Below, piece by piece: positions 34,467 through 52,100 of a DNA stretch of 64,000 bases. Positions within the stretch are counted from its first letter, which is position 1; each line of letters starts with the position of its first letter. A model generated the notes under the pieces. The model worked only from the letters and a program-made list of their open reading frames with translations. It was not told where the DNA came from and did not search any database. The DNA is from Xestospongia muta (taxonomy: Eukaryota > Porifera > Demospongiae > Haplosclerida > Petrosiidae): contig OY848917.1 of assembly GCA_963693285.1 (NCBI GenBank), forward strand, positions 21,706,245 to 21,770,244, in the 5' to 3' direction. The translations under genes were made by a program, and so were the position numbers.

Positions 34467-35122
34467 ACATTCAATTTAAAACTCTTAGAATTCATACTAC
34501 ATTATATCACACTTACCTCCTATTATATTGTAAACAACACATTCAGATGACAAGTAATCACACCAACATAAATTTAAAAAACAAAACAATAAAGTAAACA
34601 AAATCACAACAATACATTCAATATACTTTGAATTCATACTACAATATATCAAAATTACATCCTATTATTTTGTAAAGAACACATTTAGATGACAAATAAT
34701 AACAGCAAACATAAATGTGTAAACAAAAAGCAATACTGTAAACAAAATCACAACAACACATTCAGTATGCTCAAAATGCATACTAGGCTATAGCTATAAA
34801 ATGCTCAAAATATACATAAAAAGAAACCTAGCAAGAAGCTTCAACTCTTATTATTGATAGATATCGAATGTTATACCAATCACAGTTAGGGTTACAAAAT
34901 CCATTGCTGATACAGAATTGGCAGTTACAGGATCCATTCACTTTAATCTCATTTCTTGCTCTCATAGGTTGCATATAACAACATAATAAATAAAATTGCA
35001 AAAATGGATACACATGGGTACCACACAATCTCAAACAATTATAGTACAGCCTGACAAGCTTCCCATGCAAGACATTGTAAACAATTAACGTTTATACAAA
35101 CAATAGGGTAAATAAAATAACA
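34467..35122. repeat. Representative satellite unit showing internal ~145-bp subrepeats
   Basis: Within one 656-base unit ACATTCA.T starts subrepeats at 34467, 34614 and 34758, spacings of 147 and 144. Each continues into a form of ATTCATACTACATTATATC, then TATTATATTGTAAA, ACACATT.AGATGACAA and GTAAACAAAATCACAAC. The third is truncated after ATGCATACTAGGCTAT. The unit therefore grew from a ~145-bp ancestor before the 656-bp form was amplified. Confidence 0.75.
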
Positions 35123-36999
35123 ACATTCAATTTAAAACTCTTAGAATTCATACTACATTATATCACACTTACCTCCTATTATATTGTAAACAACACATTC
35201 AGATGACAAGTAATCACACCAACATAAATTTAAAAAACAAAACAATAAAGTAAACAAAATCACAACAACACATTCAATATACTTTGAATTCATACTACAT
35301 TATATCAAAATTACATCCTATTATATTATAAAGAACACATTTAGATGACAAATAATAACAGCAAACATAAATGTGTAAACAAAAAGCAATACTGTAAACA
35401 AAATCACAACAACACATTCAGTATGCTCAAAATGCATACTAGGCTATAGCTATAAAATGCTCAAAATATACATAAAAAGAAACCTAGCAAGAAGCTTCAA
35501 CTCTTATTATTGATAGATATCGAATGTTATACCAATCACAGTTAAGGTTACGAAATCCATTGCTGATACAGAATTGACAGTTACAGGATCCATTCACTTT
35601 AATCTCATTTCTTGCTCTCATAAGTTGCATATAACAATATAATAAATAAAATTCCAAAAATGGATACACATAGATACCACACAATCTCAAACAATTATAG
35701 TACAGCCTGACAAGCTTCCCATGCAAGACATTGTAAACAATTAACGTTTATACAAACAATAGGGTAAATAAAATAACAACATTCAATTTAAAACTCTTAG
35801 AATTCATACTACATTATATCACACTTACCTCCTATTATATTGTAAACAACACATTCAGATGACAAGTAATCACACCAACATAAATTTAAAAAACAAAACA
35901 ATAAAGTAAACAAAATCACAACAATACATTCAATATACTTTGAATTCATACTACATTATATCAAAATTACATCCTATTATTTTGTAAAGAACACATTTAG
36001 ATGACAAATAATAACAGCAAACATAAATGTGTAAACAAAAACCAATACTGTAAACAAAATCACAACAACACATTCAGTATGCTCAAAATGCATACCAGGC
36101 TATAGCTATAAAATGCTCAAAATATACATAAAAAGAAACCTAGCAAGAAGCTTCAACTCTTATTATTGATAGATATCGAATGTTATAGCAATCACAGTTA
36201 GGGTTACAAAATCCATTGCTGATACAGAATTGGCAGTTACAGGATCCATTCACTTTAATCTCATTTCTTGCTCTCATAGGTTGCATATAACAACATAATA
36301 AATAAAATTGCAAAAATGGATACACATGGGTACCACACAATCTCAAACAATTATAGTACAGCCTGACAAGCTTCCCATGCAAGACATTGTAAACAATTAA
36401 CGTTTATACAAACAATAGGGTAAATAAAATAACAACATTCAATTTAAAACTCTTAGAATTCATACTACATTATATCACACTTACCCGCTATTATATTGTA
36501 AACAACACATTCAGATGACAAGTAATCACACCAACATAAATTTAAAAAACAAAACAATAAAGTAAATAAAATCACAACAACACATTCAATATACTTTGAA
36601 TTCATACTACATTATATCAAAATTACATCCTATTATATTATAAAGAACACATTTAGATGACAAATAATAACAGCAAACATAAATGTGTAAACAAAAAGCA
36701 ATACTGTAAACAAAATCACAACAACACATTCAGTATGCTCAAAATGCATACTAGGCTATAGCTATAAAATGCTCAAAATATACATAAAAAGAAACCTAGC
36801 AAGAAGCTTCAACTCTTATTATTGATAGATATCGAATGTTATACCAATCACAGTTAGGGTTACGAAATTTATTGCTGATACAGAATTGACAGTTACAGGA
36901 TCCATTCACTTTAATCTCATTTCTTGCTCTCATAAGTTGCATATAACAATATAATAAATAAAATTCCAAAAATGGATACACATAGATACCACACAATCT

Positions 37000-39900
37000 C
37001 AAACAATTATAGTACAGCCTGACAAGCTTCCCATGCAAGACATTGTAAACAATTAACGTTTATACAAAAATAGGGTAAATAAAATAACAACATTCAATTT
37101 AAAACTCTTAGAATTCATACTACATTATATCACACTTACCTCCTATTATATTGTAAACAACACATTCAGATGACAAGTAATCACACCAACATAAATTTAA
37201 AAAACAAAACAATAAAGTAAACAAAATCACAACAACACATTCAATATACTTTGAATTCATACTACATTATATCAAAATTACATCCTATTATATTGTAAAG
37301 AACACATTTAGATGACAAATAACAACAGCAAACATAAATGTGCAAACAAAAAGCAATATTGTAAACAAAATCACAACAGCACATTCAGTATGCTAAAAAT
37401 GCATACTAGGCTATAGCTATAAAATGCTCAAAATATACATAAAAAGAAACCTAGCAAGAAGCTTCAACTCTTATTATTGATAGATATCGAATGTTATACC
37501 AATCACAGTTAAGGTTACGAAATCCATTGCTGATACAGAATTGACAGTTACAGGATCCATTCACTTTAATCTCATTTCTTGCTCTCATAAGTTGCATATA
37601 ACAATATAATAAATAAAATTCCAAAAATGGATACACATAGATACCACACAATCTCAAACAATTATAGTACAGCCTGACAAGCTTCCCATGCAAGACATTG
37701 TAAACAATTAACGTTTATACAAAAATAGGGTAAATAAAATAACAACATTCAATTTAAAACTCTTAGAATTCATACTACATTATATCACACTTACCTCCTA
37801 TTATATTGTAAACAACACATTCAGATGACAAGTAATCACACCAACATAAATTTAAAAAACAAAACAATAAAGTAAACAAAATCACAACAATACATTCAAT
37901 ATACTTTGAATTCATACTACATTATATCAAAATTACATCCTATTATTTTGTAAAGAACACATTTAGATGACAAATAATAACAGCAAACATAAATGTGTAA
38001 ACAAAAACCAATACTGTAAACAAAATCACAACAACACATTCAGTATGCTCAAAATGCATACTAGGCTATAGCTATAAAATGCTCAAAATATACATAAAAA
38101 GAAACCTAGCAAGAAGCTTCAACTCTTATTATTGATAGATATCGAATGTTATAGCAATCACAGTTAGGGTTACAAAATCCATTGCTGATACAGAATTGGC
38201 AGTTACAGGATCCATTCACTTTAATCTCATTTCTTGCTCTCATAGGTTGCATATAACAACATAATAAATAAAATTGCAAAAATGGATACACATGGGTACC
38301 ACACAATCTCAAACAATTATAGTACAGCCTGACAAGCTCACCATGCAAGACATTGCAAACCATTAACATTTATACAAACAAAAGGTAAATAAAACAACAA
38401 CATTCAATTCAAAAGACTTAGAATTCATACTAAATTATATCACACTTACCCGCTATTATATTGTAAACAACACATTCACATGACAAGTAATCACACCAAC
38501 ATAAATTTAAAAAACAAAACAATAAAGTAAACAAAATCACAACAATACATTCAATATACATTGAATTCATACTACATTATATCAAAATTACATCCTATTA
38601 TATTGTAAAGAACACATTTAGATGACAAATAATAACAGCAAACATAAATGTGCAAACAAAAACCAATACTGTAAACAAAATCACAACAACACATTCAGTA
38701 TGCTCAAAATGCATACTAGGTTATAGCTATAAAATGCTCAAAATATACATAAAAAGAAACCTAGCAAGAAGCTTCAACTCTTATTATTGATAGATATCGA
38801 ATGTTATACCAATCACAGTTAAGGTTACGAAATTCATTGCTGATACAGAATTGCCAGTTACAGGATCCATTCACTTTAATCTCATTTCTTGCTCTCATAA
38901 GTTGCATATAACAATATAATAAATAAAATTCCAAAAATGGATACACATAGATACCACACAATCTCAAACAATTATAGTACAGCCTGACAAGCTTCCCATG
39001 CAAGACATTGTAAACAATTAACGTTTATACAAACAATAGGGTAAATAAAATAACAACATTCAATTTAAAACTCTTAGAATTCATACTACATTATATCACA
39101 CTTACCTCCTATTATATTGTAAACAACACATTCAGATGACAAGTAATCACACCAACATAAATTTAAAAAACAAAACAATAAAGTAAATAAAATCACAACA
39201 ATACATTCAATATACTTTGAATTCATACTACATTATATCAAAATTACATCCAATTATATTGTAAAGAACACATTTAGATGACAAATAATAACAGCAAACA
39301 TAAATGTGTAGACAAAAAGCAATACTGTAAACAAAATCACAACAACACATTCAGTATGCTCAAAATGCATACTAGGCTATAGCTATAAAATGCTCAAAAT
39401 ATACATAAAAAGAAACCTAGCAAGAAGCTTCAACTCTTATTATTGATAGATATCGAATGTTATACCAATCACAGTTAGGGTTACGAAATCCATTGCTGAT
39501 ACAGAATTGCCAGTTACAGGATCCATTCATTTTAATCTCATTTCTTGCTCTCATAAGTTGTATATAACAATATAATAAATAAAATTCCAAAAATGGATAC
39601 ACATAGATACCACACAATCTCAAACAATTATAGTACAGCCTGACAAGCTTCCCATGCAAGACATTGTAAACAATTAACGTTTATACAAACAATAGGGTAA
39701 ATAAAATAACAACATTCAATTTAAAACTCTTAAAATTCATACTACATTATATCACACTTACCCGCTATTTTATTGTAAACAACACATTCAGATGACAAGT
39801 AATCACACCAACATAAATTTAAAAAACAAAACAATAAAGTAAACAAAATCACAACAACACATTCAATATACATTGAATTCATACTACATTATATCAAAAT

Positions 39901-42900
39901 TACATCCAATTATATTGTAAAGAACACATTTAGATGACAAATAATAACAGCAAACATAAATGTGTAAACAAAAAGCAATACTGTAAACAAAATCACAACA
40001 ACACATTCAGTATGCTCAAAATGCATACTAGGCTATAGCTATAAAATGCTCAAAATATACATAAAAAGAAACCTAGCAAGAAGCTTCAACTCTTATTATT
40101 GATAGATATCGAATGTTATACCAATCACAGTTAAGGTTACGAAATCCATTGCTGATACAGAATTGACAGTTACAGGATCCATTCACTTTAATCTCATTTC
40201 TTGCTCTCATAAGTTGCATATAACAATATAATAAATAAAATTCCAAAAATGGATACACATAGATACCACACAATCTCAAACAATTATAGTACAGCCTGAC
40301 AAGCTTCCCATGCAAGACATTGTAAACAATTAACGTTTATACAAACAATAGGGTAAATAAAATAACAACATTCAATTTAAAACTCTTAGAATTCATACTA
40401 CATTATATCACACTTACCAACTATTATATTGTAAACAACACATTCAGATGACAAGTAATCACACCAACATAAATTTAAAAAACAAAACAATAAAGTAAAT
40501 AAAATCACAATAACACATTCAATATACTTTGAATTCATACTACATTATATCAAAATTACATCCAATTATATTGTAAAGAACACATTTAGATGACAAATAA
40601 TAACAGCAAACATAAATGTGTAAACAAAAAGCAATACTGTAAACAAAATCACAACAACACATTCAGTATGCTCAAAATGCATACTAGGCTATAGCTATAA
40701 AATGCTCAAAATATACATAAAAAGAAACCTAGCAAGAAGCTTCAACTCTTATTATTGATAGATATCGAATGTTATACCAATCACAGTTAGGGTTACGAAA
40801 TCCATTGCTGATACAGAATTGCCAGTTACAGGATCCATTCATTTTAATCTCATTTCTTGCTCTCATAAGTTGTATATAACAATATAATAAATAAAATTCC
40901 AAAAATGGATACACATAGATACCACACAATCTCAAACAATTATAGTACAGCCTGACAAGCTTCCCATGCAAGACATTGTAAACAATTAACGTTTATACAA
41001 ACAATAGGGTAAATAAAATAACAACATTCAATTTAAAACTCTTAAAATTCATACTACATTATATCACACTTACCCGCTATTTTATTGTAAACAACACATT
41101 CAGATGACAAGTAATCACACCAACATAAATTTAAAAAACAAAACAATAAAGTAAACAAAATCACAACAACACATTCAATATACTTTGAATTCATACTACA
41201 TTATATCAAAATTACATCCAATTATATTGTAAAGAACACATTTAGATGACAAATAATAACAGCAAACATAAATGTGTAAACAAAAAGCAATACTGTAAAC
41301 AAAATCACAACAACACATTCAGTATGCTCAAAATGCATACTAGGCTATAGCTATAAAATGCTCAAAATATACATAAAAAGAAACCTAGCAAGAAGCTTCA
41401 ACTCTTATTATTGATAGATATCGAATGTTATACCAATCACAGTTAAGGTTACGAAATCCATTGCTGATACAGAATTGACAGTTATAGGATCCATTCACTT
41501 TAATCTCATTTCTTGCTCTCATAAGTTGCATATAACAATATAATAAATAAAATTCCAAAAATGGATACACATAGATACCACACAATCTCAAACAATTATA
41601 GTACAGCCTGACAAGCTTCCCATGCAAGACATTGTAAACAATTAACGTTTATACAAAAATAGGGTAAATAAAATAACAACATTCAATTTAAAACTCTTAG
41701 AATTCATACTACATTATATCACACTTACCTCCTATTATATTGTAAACAACACATTCAGATGACAAGTAATCACACCAACATAAATTTAAAAAACAAAACA
41801 ATAAAGTAAACAAAATCACAACAACACATTCAATATACTTTGAATTCATACTACATTATATCAAAGTTACATCCTATTATATTGTAAAGAACACATTTAG
41901 ATGACAAATAATAACAGCAAACATAAATGTGCAAACAAAAAGCAATATTGTAAACAAAATCACAACAGCACATTCAGTATGCTATAAATGCATACTAGGC
42001 TATAGCTATAAAATGCTCAAAATATACATAAAAAGAAACCTAGCAAGAACCTTCAACTCTTATTATTGATAGATATCGAATGTTATAGCAATCACAGTTA
42101 GGGTTACGAAATCCATTGCTGATACAGAATTGCCAGTTACAGGATCCATTCACTTTAATCTCATTTCTTGCTCTCATAAGTTGCATATAACAATATAATA
42201 AATAAAATTCCAAAAATGGATACACATAGATACCACACAATCTAAAACAATCATAGTACAGCCTGACAAGCTTCCCATGCAAGACATTGTAAACAATTAA
42301 CGTTTATACAAACAATAGGGTAAATAAAATAACAACATTTAATTTAAAACTCTTAGAATTCATACTACATTATATCACACTTACCAACTATTATATTGTA
42401 AACAACACATTCAGATGACAAGTAATCACACCAACATAAATTTAAAATCAAAACAATAAAGTAAACAAAATCACAACAGTACATTCAATATACTTTGAAT
42501 TCATACTACATTATATCAAAATTACATCCAATTATATTATAAAGAACACATTTAGATGACAAGTAATAACAGCAAACATAAATGTGTAGACAAAAAGCAA
42601 TACTGTAAACAAAATCACAACAACACAATCAGTATGCTCAAAATGCATACTAAGTTATAGCTAAAAAATGCTCAAAATATACATAAAAAGAAACCTAGCA
42701 AGAAGCTTCAACTCTTATTATTGATAGATATCGAATGTTATAACAATCACAGTTAGGGTTACGAAATCCATTGCTGATACAGAAATTAACAGTTACAGGA
42801 TCTATTCACTTAAATCTCATTTTTTGCTCGCATAGGTTGCATATCGCAATATTATAAATAAAATTCCAAAAATGGATACACATAGATACCACACAATCTA

Positions 42901-43400
42901 AAACAATCATACTACAGCCTGACAAGCTTCCCATGCAAGACATTGTAAACAATTAACGTTTATACAAACAATAGGGTAAATAAAATAACAACATTTAATT
43001 TAAAACTCTTAGAATTCATACTAAATTATATCACACTTACCCGCTATTTTATTGTAAACAACACATTCAGATGACAAGTAATCACACCAACATAAATTTA
43101 AAAAACAAAACAATAAAGTAAACAAAATCACCACAACACATTCAATATACTTTGAATTCATACTACATTATATCAAAATTACATCCTATTATATTATAAA
43201 GAACACATTTAGATGACAAGTAATAACAGCAAACATAAATGTGTAAACAAAAAGCAATACTGTAAACAAAATCACAACAACACATTCGTATGCTCAAAAT
43301 GCATACTAAGTTATAGCTAAAAAATGCTCAAAATATACATAAAAAGAAACCTAGCAAGAAGCTTCAACTCTTATTATTGATAGATATCGAATGTTATATC
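37000..43400. repeat. Higher-order block A, first copy
   Basis: Private variants here recur exactly 9,182 bases (14 units) downstream: GACAAGCTCACC at 38331/47513, the AGAAATTAACAGTTACAGGATCT variant at 42781/51963, CACATTCGTATGC (one base deleted) at 43281/52463, and the ATAACAACAG...GCAATATTG variant at ~37320/46502. Confidence 0.75.
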
Positions 43401-46199
43401 AATCACAGTTAGGGTTACAAAATCCATTGCTGATACAGAAATTGACAGTTACAGGATCCATTCACTTTAATCTCATTTTTTGCTCACATAGGTTGCATAT
43501 AACAATATAATAAATAAAATTCCAAAAATGGATACACATAGATACCACACAATCTCAAACAATTATAGTACAGCCTGACAAGCTTCCCGTGCAAGACATT
43601 GTAAACAATTAACGTTTATACAAACAATAGGGTAAATAAAATAACAACATTCAATTTAAAACTCTTAGAATTAATACTACATTATATTACACTTACCAAC
43701 TATTATATTGTAAACAACACATTCAGATGACAAGTAATCACACCAACATAAATTTTAAAAACAAAACAATAAAGTAAACAAAATCACAACAATACATTCA
43801 ATATACTTTGAATTCATACTACATTATATCAAAATTACATCTTATTATATTGTAAAGAACACATTTAGATGACAAATAATAACAGCAAACATAAATGTGT
43901 AAACAAAAAGCAATACTGTAAACAAAATCACAACAACACATTCAGTATGCTCAAAATGCATACTAGGCTATAGCTATAAAATGCTCAAAATATACATAAA
44001 AAGAAACCTAGCAAGAAGCTTCAACTCTTATTATTGATAGATATCGAATGTTATACCAATCACAGTTAGGGTTACGAAATTTATTGCTGATACAGAATTG
44101 ACAGTTACAGGATCCATTCACTTTAATCTCATTTCTTGCTCTCATAAGTTGCATATAACAATATAATAAATAAAATTCCAAAAATGGATACACATAGATA
44201 CCACACAATCTCAAACAATTATAGTACAGCCTGACAAGCTTCCCATGCAAGACATTGTAAACAATTAACATTTATACAAACAATAGGGTAAATAAAATAA
44301 CAACATTCAATTTAAAACTCTTAGAATTCATACTACATTATATCACACTTACCTCCTATTATATTGTAAACAACACATTCAGATGACAAGTAATCACACC
44401 AACATAAATTTAAAAAACAAAACAATAAAGTAAACAAAATCACAACAACACATTCAATATACTTTGAATTCATACTACATTATATCAAAATTACATCCTA
44501 TTATATTGTAAAGAACACATTTAGATGACAAATAATAACAGCAAACATAAATGTGTAAACAAAAAGCAATACTGTAAACAAAATCACAACAACACATTCA
44601 GTATGCTCAAAATGCATACTAGGTTATAGCTACAAAATGCTCAAAATATACATAAAAAGAAACCTAGCAAGAAGCTTCAACTCTTATTATTGATAGATAT
44701 CGAATGTTATACCAATCACAGTTAGGGTTACAAAATCCATTGTTGATACAGAAATTGGCAGTTACAGGATCCATTCACTTTAATCTCATTTTTTGCTCGC
44801 ATAGGTTGCATATCACAAAATAATAAATAAAATTGCAAAAATGGATACACATAGATACCACACAATCTAAAACAATCATAGTACAGCCTGACAAGCTTCC
44901 CATGCAAGACATTGTAAACAATTAACGTTTATACAAACAATAGGGTAAATAAAATAACAACATTTAATTTAAAACTCTTAGAATTCATACTACATTATAT
45001 CACACTTACCTCCTATTATATTGTAAACAACACATTCAGATGACAAGTAATCACACCAACATAAATTTAAAAAACAAAACAATAAAGTAAACAAAATCAC
45101 AACAACACATTCAATATACTTTGAATTCATACTACATTATATCAAAATTACATCCTATTATATTGTAAAGAACACATTTAGATGACAAATAATAACAGCA
45201 AACATAAATGTGTAGACAAAAAGCAATACTGTAAACAAAATCACAACAACACATTCAGTATGCTCAAAATGCATACTAAGTTATAGCTAAAAAATGCTCA
45301 AAATATACCTAAAAAGAAACCTAGCAAGAAGCTTCAACTCTTATTATTGATAGATATCGAATGTTATAACAATCACAGTTAGGGTTACGAAATCCATTGC
45401 TGATACAGAAATTGACAGTTACAGGATCCATTCACTTTAATCTCATTTTTTGCTCGCATAGGTTGCATATAACAATATAATAAATAAAATTGCAAAAATG
45501 GATACACATAGATACCACACAATCTAAAACAATCATAGTACAGCCTGACAAGCTTTCCATGCAAGACATTGTAAACAATTAACGTTTATACAAACAATAG
45601 GGTAAATAAAATAACAACATTCAATTTAAAACTCTTAGAATTCATACTACATTATATCACACTTACCTCCTATTATATTGTAAACAACACATTCAGATGA
45701 CAAGTAATCACACCAACATAAATTTAAAAAACAAAACAATAAAGTAAACAAAATCACAACAACACATTCAATATACTATGAATTCATACTACATTATATC
45801 AAAATTACATCCTATTATATTGTAAAGAACACATTTAGATGACAAATAATAACAGCAAACATAAATGTGTAAACAAAAAGCAATACTGTAAACAAAATCA
45901 CAACAACACATTCAGTATGCTCAAAATGCATACTAGGCTATAGCTATAAAATGCTCAAAATATACATAAAAAGAAACCTAGCAAGAAGCTTCAACTCTTA
46001 TTATTGATAGATATCGAATGTTATACCAATCACAGTTAAGGTTACGAAATCCATTGCTGATACAGAATTGACAGTTACAGGATCCATTCACTTTAATCTC
46101 ATTTCTTGCTCTCATAAGTTGCATATAACAATATAATAAATAAAATTCCAAAAATGGATACACATAGATACCACACAATCTCAAACAATTATAGTACAG

Positions 46200-49100
46200 C
46201 CTGACAAGCTTCCCATGCAAGACATTGTAAACAATTAACGTTTATACAAAAATAGGGTAAATAAAATAACAACATTCAATTTAAAACTCTTAGAATTCAT
46301 ACTACATTATATCACACTTACCTCCTATTATATTGTAAACAACACATTCAGATGACAAGTAATCACACCAACATAAATTTAAAAAACAAAACAATAAAGT
46401 AAACAAAATCACAACAACACATTCAATATACTTTGAATTCATACTACATTATATCAAAATTACATCCTATTATATTGTAAAGAACACATTTAGATGACAA
46501 ATAACAACAGCAAACATAAATGTGTAAACAAAAAGCAATATTGTAAACAAAATCACAACAGCACATTCAGTATGCTAAAAATGCATACTAGGCTATAGCT
46601 ATAAAATGCTCAAAATATACATAAAAAGAAACCTAGCAAGAAGCTTCAACTCTTATTATTGATAGATATCGAATGTTATACCAATCACAGTTAAGGTTAC
46701 GAAATCCATTGCTGATACAGAATTGACAGTTACAGGATCCATTCACTTTAATCTCATTTCTTGCTCTCATAAGTTGCATATAACAATATAATAAATAAAA
46801 TTCCAAAAATGGATACACATAGATACCACACAATCTCAAACAATTATAGTACAGCCTGACAAGCTTCCCATGCAAGACATTGTAAACAATTAACGTTTAT
46901 ACAAAAATAGGGTAAATAAAATAACAACATTCAATTTAAAACTCTTAGAATTCATACTACATTATATCACACTTACCTCCTATTATATTGTAAACAACAC
47001 ATTCAGATGACAAGTAATCACACCAACATAAATTTAAAAAACAAAACAATAAAGTAAACAAAATCACAACAATACATTCAATATACTTTGAATTCATACT
47101 ACATTATATCAAAATTACATCCTATTATTTTGTAAAGAACACATTTAGATGACAAATAATAACAGCAAACATAAATGTGTAAACAAAAACCAATACTGTA
47201 AACAAAATCACAACAACACATTCAGTATGCTCAAAATGCATACTAGGCTATAGCTATAAAATGCTCAAAATATACATAAAAAGAAACCTAGCAAGAAGCT
47301 TCAACTCTTATTATTGATAGATATCGAATGTTATAGCAATCACAGTTAGGGTTACAAAATCCATTGCTGATACAGAATTGGCAGTTACAGGATCCATTCA
47401 CTTTAATCTCATTTCTTGCTCTCATAGGTTGCATATAACAACATAATAAATAAAATTGCAAAAATGGATACACATGGGTACCACACAATCTCAAACAATT
47501 ATAGTACAGCCTGACAAGCTCACCATGCAAGACATTGCAAACCATTAACATTTATACAAACAAAAGGTAAATAAAACAACAACATTCAATTCAAAAGACT
47601 TAGAATTCATACTAAATTATATCACACTTACCCGCTATTATATTGTAAACAACACATTCACATGACAAGTAATCACACCAACATAAATTTAAAAAACAAA
47701 ACAATAAAGTAAAAAAAATCACAACAACACATTCAATATACTATGAATTCATACTACATTATATCAAAATTACATCCTATTATATTGTAAAGAACACATT
47801 TAGATGACAAATAATAACAGCAAACATAAATGTGTAAACAAAAACCAATACTGTAAACAAAATCACAACAACACATTCAGTATGCTCAAAATGCATACTA
47901 GGTTATAGCTATAAAATGCTCAAAATATACATAAAAAGAAACCTAGCAAGAAGCTTCAACTCTTATTATTGATAGATATCGAATGTTATACCAATCACAG
48001 TTAAGGTTACGAAATTCATTGCTGATACAGAATTGCCAGTTACAGGATCCATTCACTTTAATCTCATTTCTTGCTCTCATAAGTTGCATATAACAATATA
48101 ATAAATAAAATTCCAAAAATGGATACACATAGATACCACACAATCTCAAACAATTATAGTACAGCCTGACAAGCTTCCCATGCAAGACATTGTAAACAAT
48201 TAACGTTTATACAAACAATAGGGTAAATAAAATAACAACATTCAATTTAAAACTCTTAGAATTCATACTACATTATATCACACTTACCAACTATTATATT
48301 GTAAACAACACATTCAGATGACAAGTAATCACACCAACATAAATTTAAAAAACAAAACAATAAAGTAAACAAAATCACAACAATACATTCAATATACTTT
48401 GAATTCATACTACATTATATCAAAATTACATCTTATTATATTGTAAAGAACACATTTAGATGACAAATAATAACAGCAAACATAAATGTGTAAACAAAAA
48501 GCAATACTGTAAACAAAATCACAACAACACATTCAGTATGCTCAAAATGCATACTAGGCTATAGCTATAAAATGCTCAAAATATACATAAAAAGAAACCT
48601 AGCAAGAAGCTTCAACTCTTATTATTGATAGATATCGAATGTTATACCAATCACAGTTAGTGTTACGAAATCCATTGCTGATATAGAATTGCCAGTTACA
48701 GGATCCATTCACTTTAATCTCATTTCTTGCTCTCATAAGTTGTATATAACAATATAATAAATAAAATTCCAAAAATGGATACACATAGATACCACACAAT
48801 CTCAAACAATTATAGTACAGCCTGACAAGCTTCCCATGCAAGACATTGTAAACAATTAACGTTTATACAAACAATAGGGTAAATAAAATAACAACATTCA
48901 ATTTAAAACTCTTAGAATTCATACTACATTATATCACACTTACCAACTATTATATTGTAAACAACACATTCAGATGACAAGTAATCACACCAACATAAAT
49001 TTAAAAAACAAAACAATAAAGTAAATAAAATCACAACAATACATTCAATATACTTTGAATTCATACTACATTATATCAAAATTACATCCAATTATATTGT

Positions 49101-52100
49101 AAAGAACACATTTAGATGACAAATAATAACAGCAAACATAAATGTGTAGACAAAAAGCAATACTGTAAACAAAATCACAACAACACATTCAGTATGCTCA
49201 AAATGCATACTAGGCTATAGCTATAAAATGCTCAAAATATACATAAAAAGAAACCTAGCAAGAAGCTTCAACTCTTATTATTGATAGATATCGAATGTTA
49301 TACCAATCACAGTTAGGGTTACGAAATCCATTGCTGATACAGAATTGCCAGTTACAGGATCCATTCATTTTAATCTCATTTCTTGCTCTCATAAGTTGTA
49401 TATAACAATATAATAAATAAAATTCCAAAAATGGATACACATAGATACCACACAATCTCAAACAATTATAGTACAGCCTGACAAGCTTCCCATGCAAGAC
49501 ATTGTAAACAATTAACATTTATACAAACAATAGGGTAAATAAAATAACAACATTCAATTTAAAACTCTTAAAATTCATACTACATTATATCACACTTACC
49601 CGCTATTTTATTGTAAACAACACATTCAGATGACAAGTAATCACACCAACATAAATTTAAAAAACAAAACAATAAAGTAAACAAAATCACAACAACACAT
49701 TCAATATACTTTGAATTCATACTACATTATATCAAAATTACATCCAAATTATATTGTAAAGAACACATTTAGATGACAAATAATAACAGCAAACATAAAT
49801 GTGTAAACAAAAAGCAATACTGTAAACAAAATCACAACAACACATTCAGTATGCTCAAAATGCATACTAGGCTATAGCTATAAAATGCTCAAAATATACA
49901 TAAAAAGAAACCTAGCAAGAAGCTTCAACTCTTATTATTGATAGATATCGAATGTTATACCAATCACAGTTAAGGTTACGAAATCCATTGCTGATACAGA
50001 ATTGACAGTTACAGGATCCATTCACTTTAATCTCATTTCTTGCTCTCATAAGTTGCATATAACAATATAATAAATAAAATTGCAAAAATGGATACACATA
50101 GATACCACACAATCTCAAACAATTATAGTACAGCCTGACAAGCTTCCCATGCAAGACATTGTAAACAATTAACGTTTATACAAAAATAGGGTAAATAAAA
50201 TAACAACATTCAATTTAAAACTCTTAGAATTCATACTACATTATATCACACTTACCTCCTATTATATTGTAAACAACACATTCAGATGACAAGTAATCAC
50301 ACCAACATAAATTTAAAAAACAAAACAATAAAGTAAACAAAATCACAACAACACATTCAATATACTTTGAATTCATACTACATTATATCAAAATTACATC
50401 CTATTATTTTGTAAAGAACACATTTAGATGACAAATAATAACAGCAAACATAAATGTGTAAACAAAAACCAATACTGTAAACAAAATCACAACAACACAT
50501 TCAGTATGCTCAAAATGCATACTAGGCTATAGCTATAAAATGCTCAAAATATACATAAAAAGAAACCTAGCAAGAAGCTTCAACTCTTATTATTGATAGA
50601 TATCGAATGTTATACCAATCACAGTTAAGGTTACGAAATCCATTGCTGATACAGAATTGACAGTTACAGGATCCATTCACTTTAATCTCATTTCTTGCTC
50701 TCATAAGTTGCATATAACAATATAATAAATAAAATTCCAAAAATGGATACACATAGATACCACACAATCTCAAACAATTATAGTACAGCCTGACAAGCTT
50801 CCCATGCAAGACATTGTAAACAATTAACGTTTATACAAAAATAGGGTAAATAAAATAACAACATTCAATTTAAAACTCTTAGAATTCATACTACATTATA
50901 TCACACTTACCTCCTATTATATTGTAAACAACACATTCAGATGACAAGTAATCACACCAACATAAATTTAAAAAACAAAACAATAAAGTAAACAAAATCA
51001 CAACAACACATTCAATATACTTTGAATTCATACTACATTATATCAAAATTACATCCTATTATATTGTAAAGAACACATTTAGATGACAAATAACAACAGC
51101 AAACATAAATGTGCAAACAAAAAGCAATATTGTAAACAAAATCACAACAGCACATTCAGTATGCTAAAAATGCATACTAGGCTATAGCTATAAAATGCTC
51201 AAAATATACATAAAAAGAAACCTAGCAAGAAGCTTCAACTCTTATTATTGATAGATATCGAATGTTATACCAATCACAGTTAGGGTTACGAAATCCATTG
51301 CTGATACAGAATTGCCAGTTACAGGATCCATTCACTTTAATCTCATTTCTTGCTCTCATAAGTTGCATATAACAATATAATAAATAAAATTCCAAAAATG
51401 GATACACATAGATACCACACAATCTAAAACAATCATAGTACAGCCTGACAAGCTTCCCATGCAAGACATTGTAAACAATTAACGTTTATACAAACAATAG
51501 GGTAAATAAAATAACAACATTTAATTTAAAACTCTTAGAATTCATACTACATTATATCACACTTACCAACTATTATATTGTAAACAACACATTCAGATGA
51601 CAAGTAATCACACCAACATAAATTTAAAATCAAAACAATAAAGTAAACAAAATCACAACAACACATTCAATATACTTTGAATTCATACTACATTATATCT
51701 AAATTACATCCTATTATATTATAAAGAACACATTTAGATGACAAGTAATAACAGCAAACATAAATGTGTAAACAAAAAGCAATACTGTAAACAAAATCAC
51801 AACAACACAATCAGTATGCTCAAAATGCATACTAAGTTATAGCTAAAAAATGCTCAAAATATACCTAAAAAGAAACCTAGCAAGAAGCTTCAACTCTTAT
51901 TATTGATAGATATCGAATGTTATAACAATCACAGTTAGGGTTACGAAATCCATTGCTGATACAGAAATTAACAGTTACAGGATCTATTCACTTAAATCTC
52001 ATTTTTTGCTCGCATAGGTTGCATATCGCAATATTATAAATAAAATTCCAAAAATGGATACACATAGATACCACACAATCTAAAACAATCATACTACAGC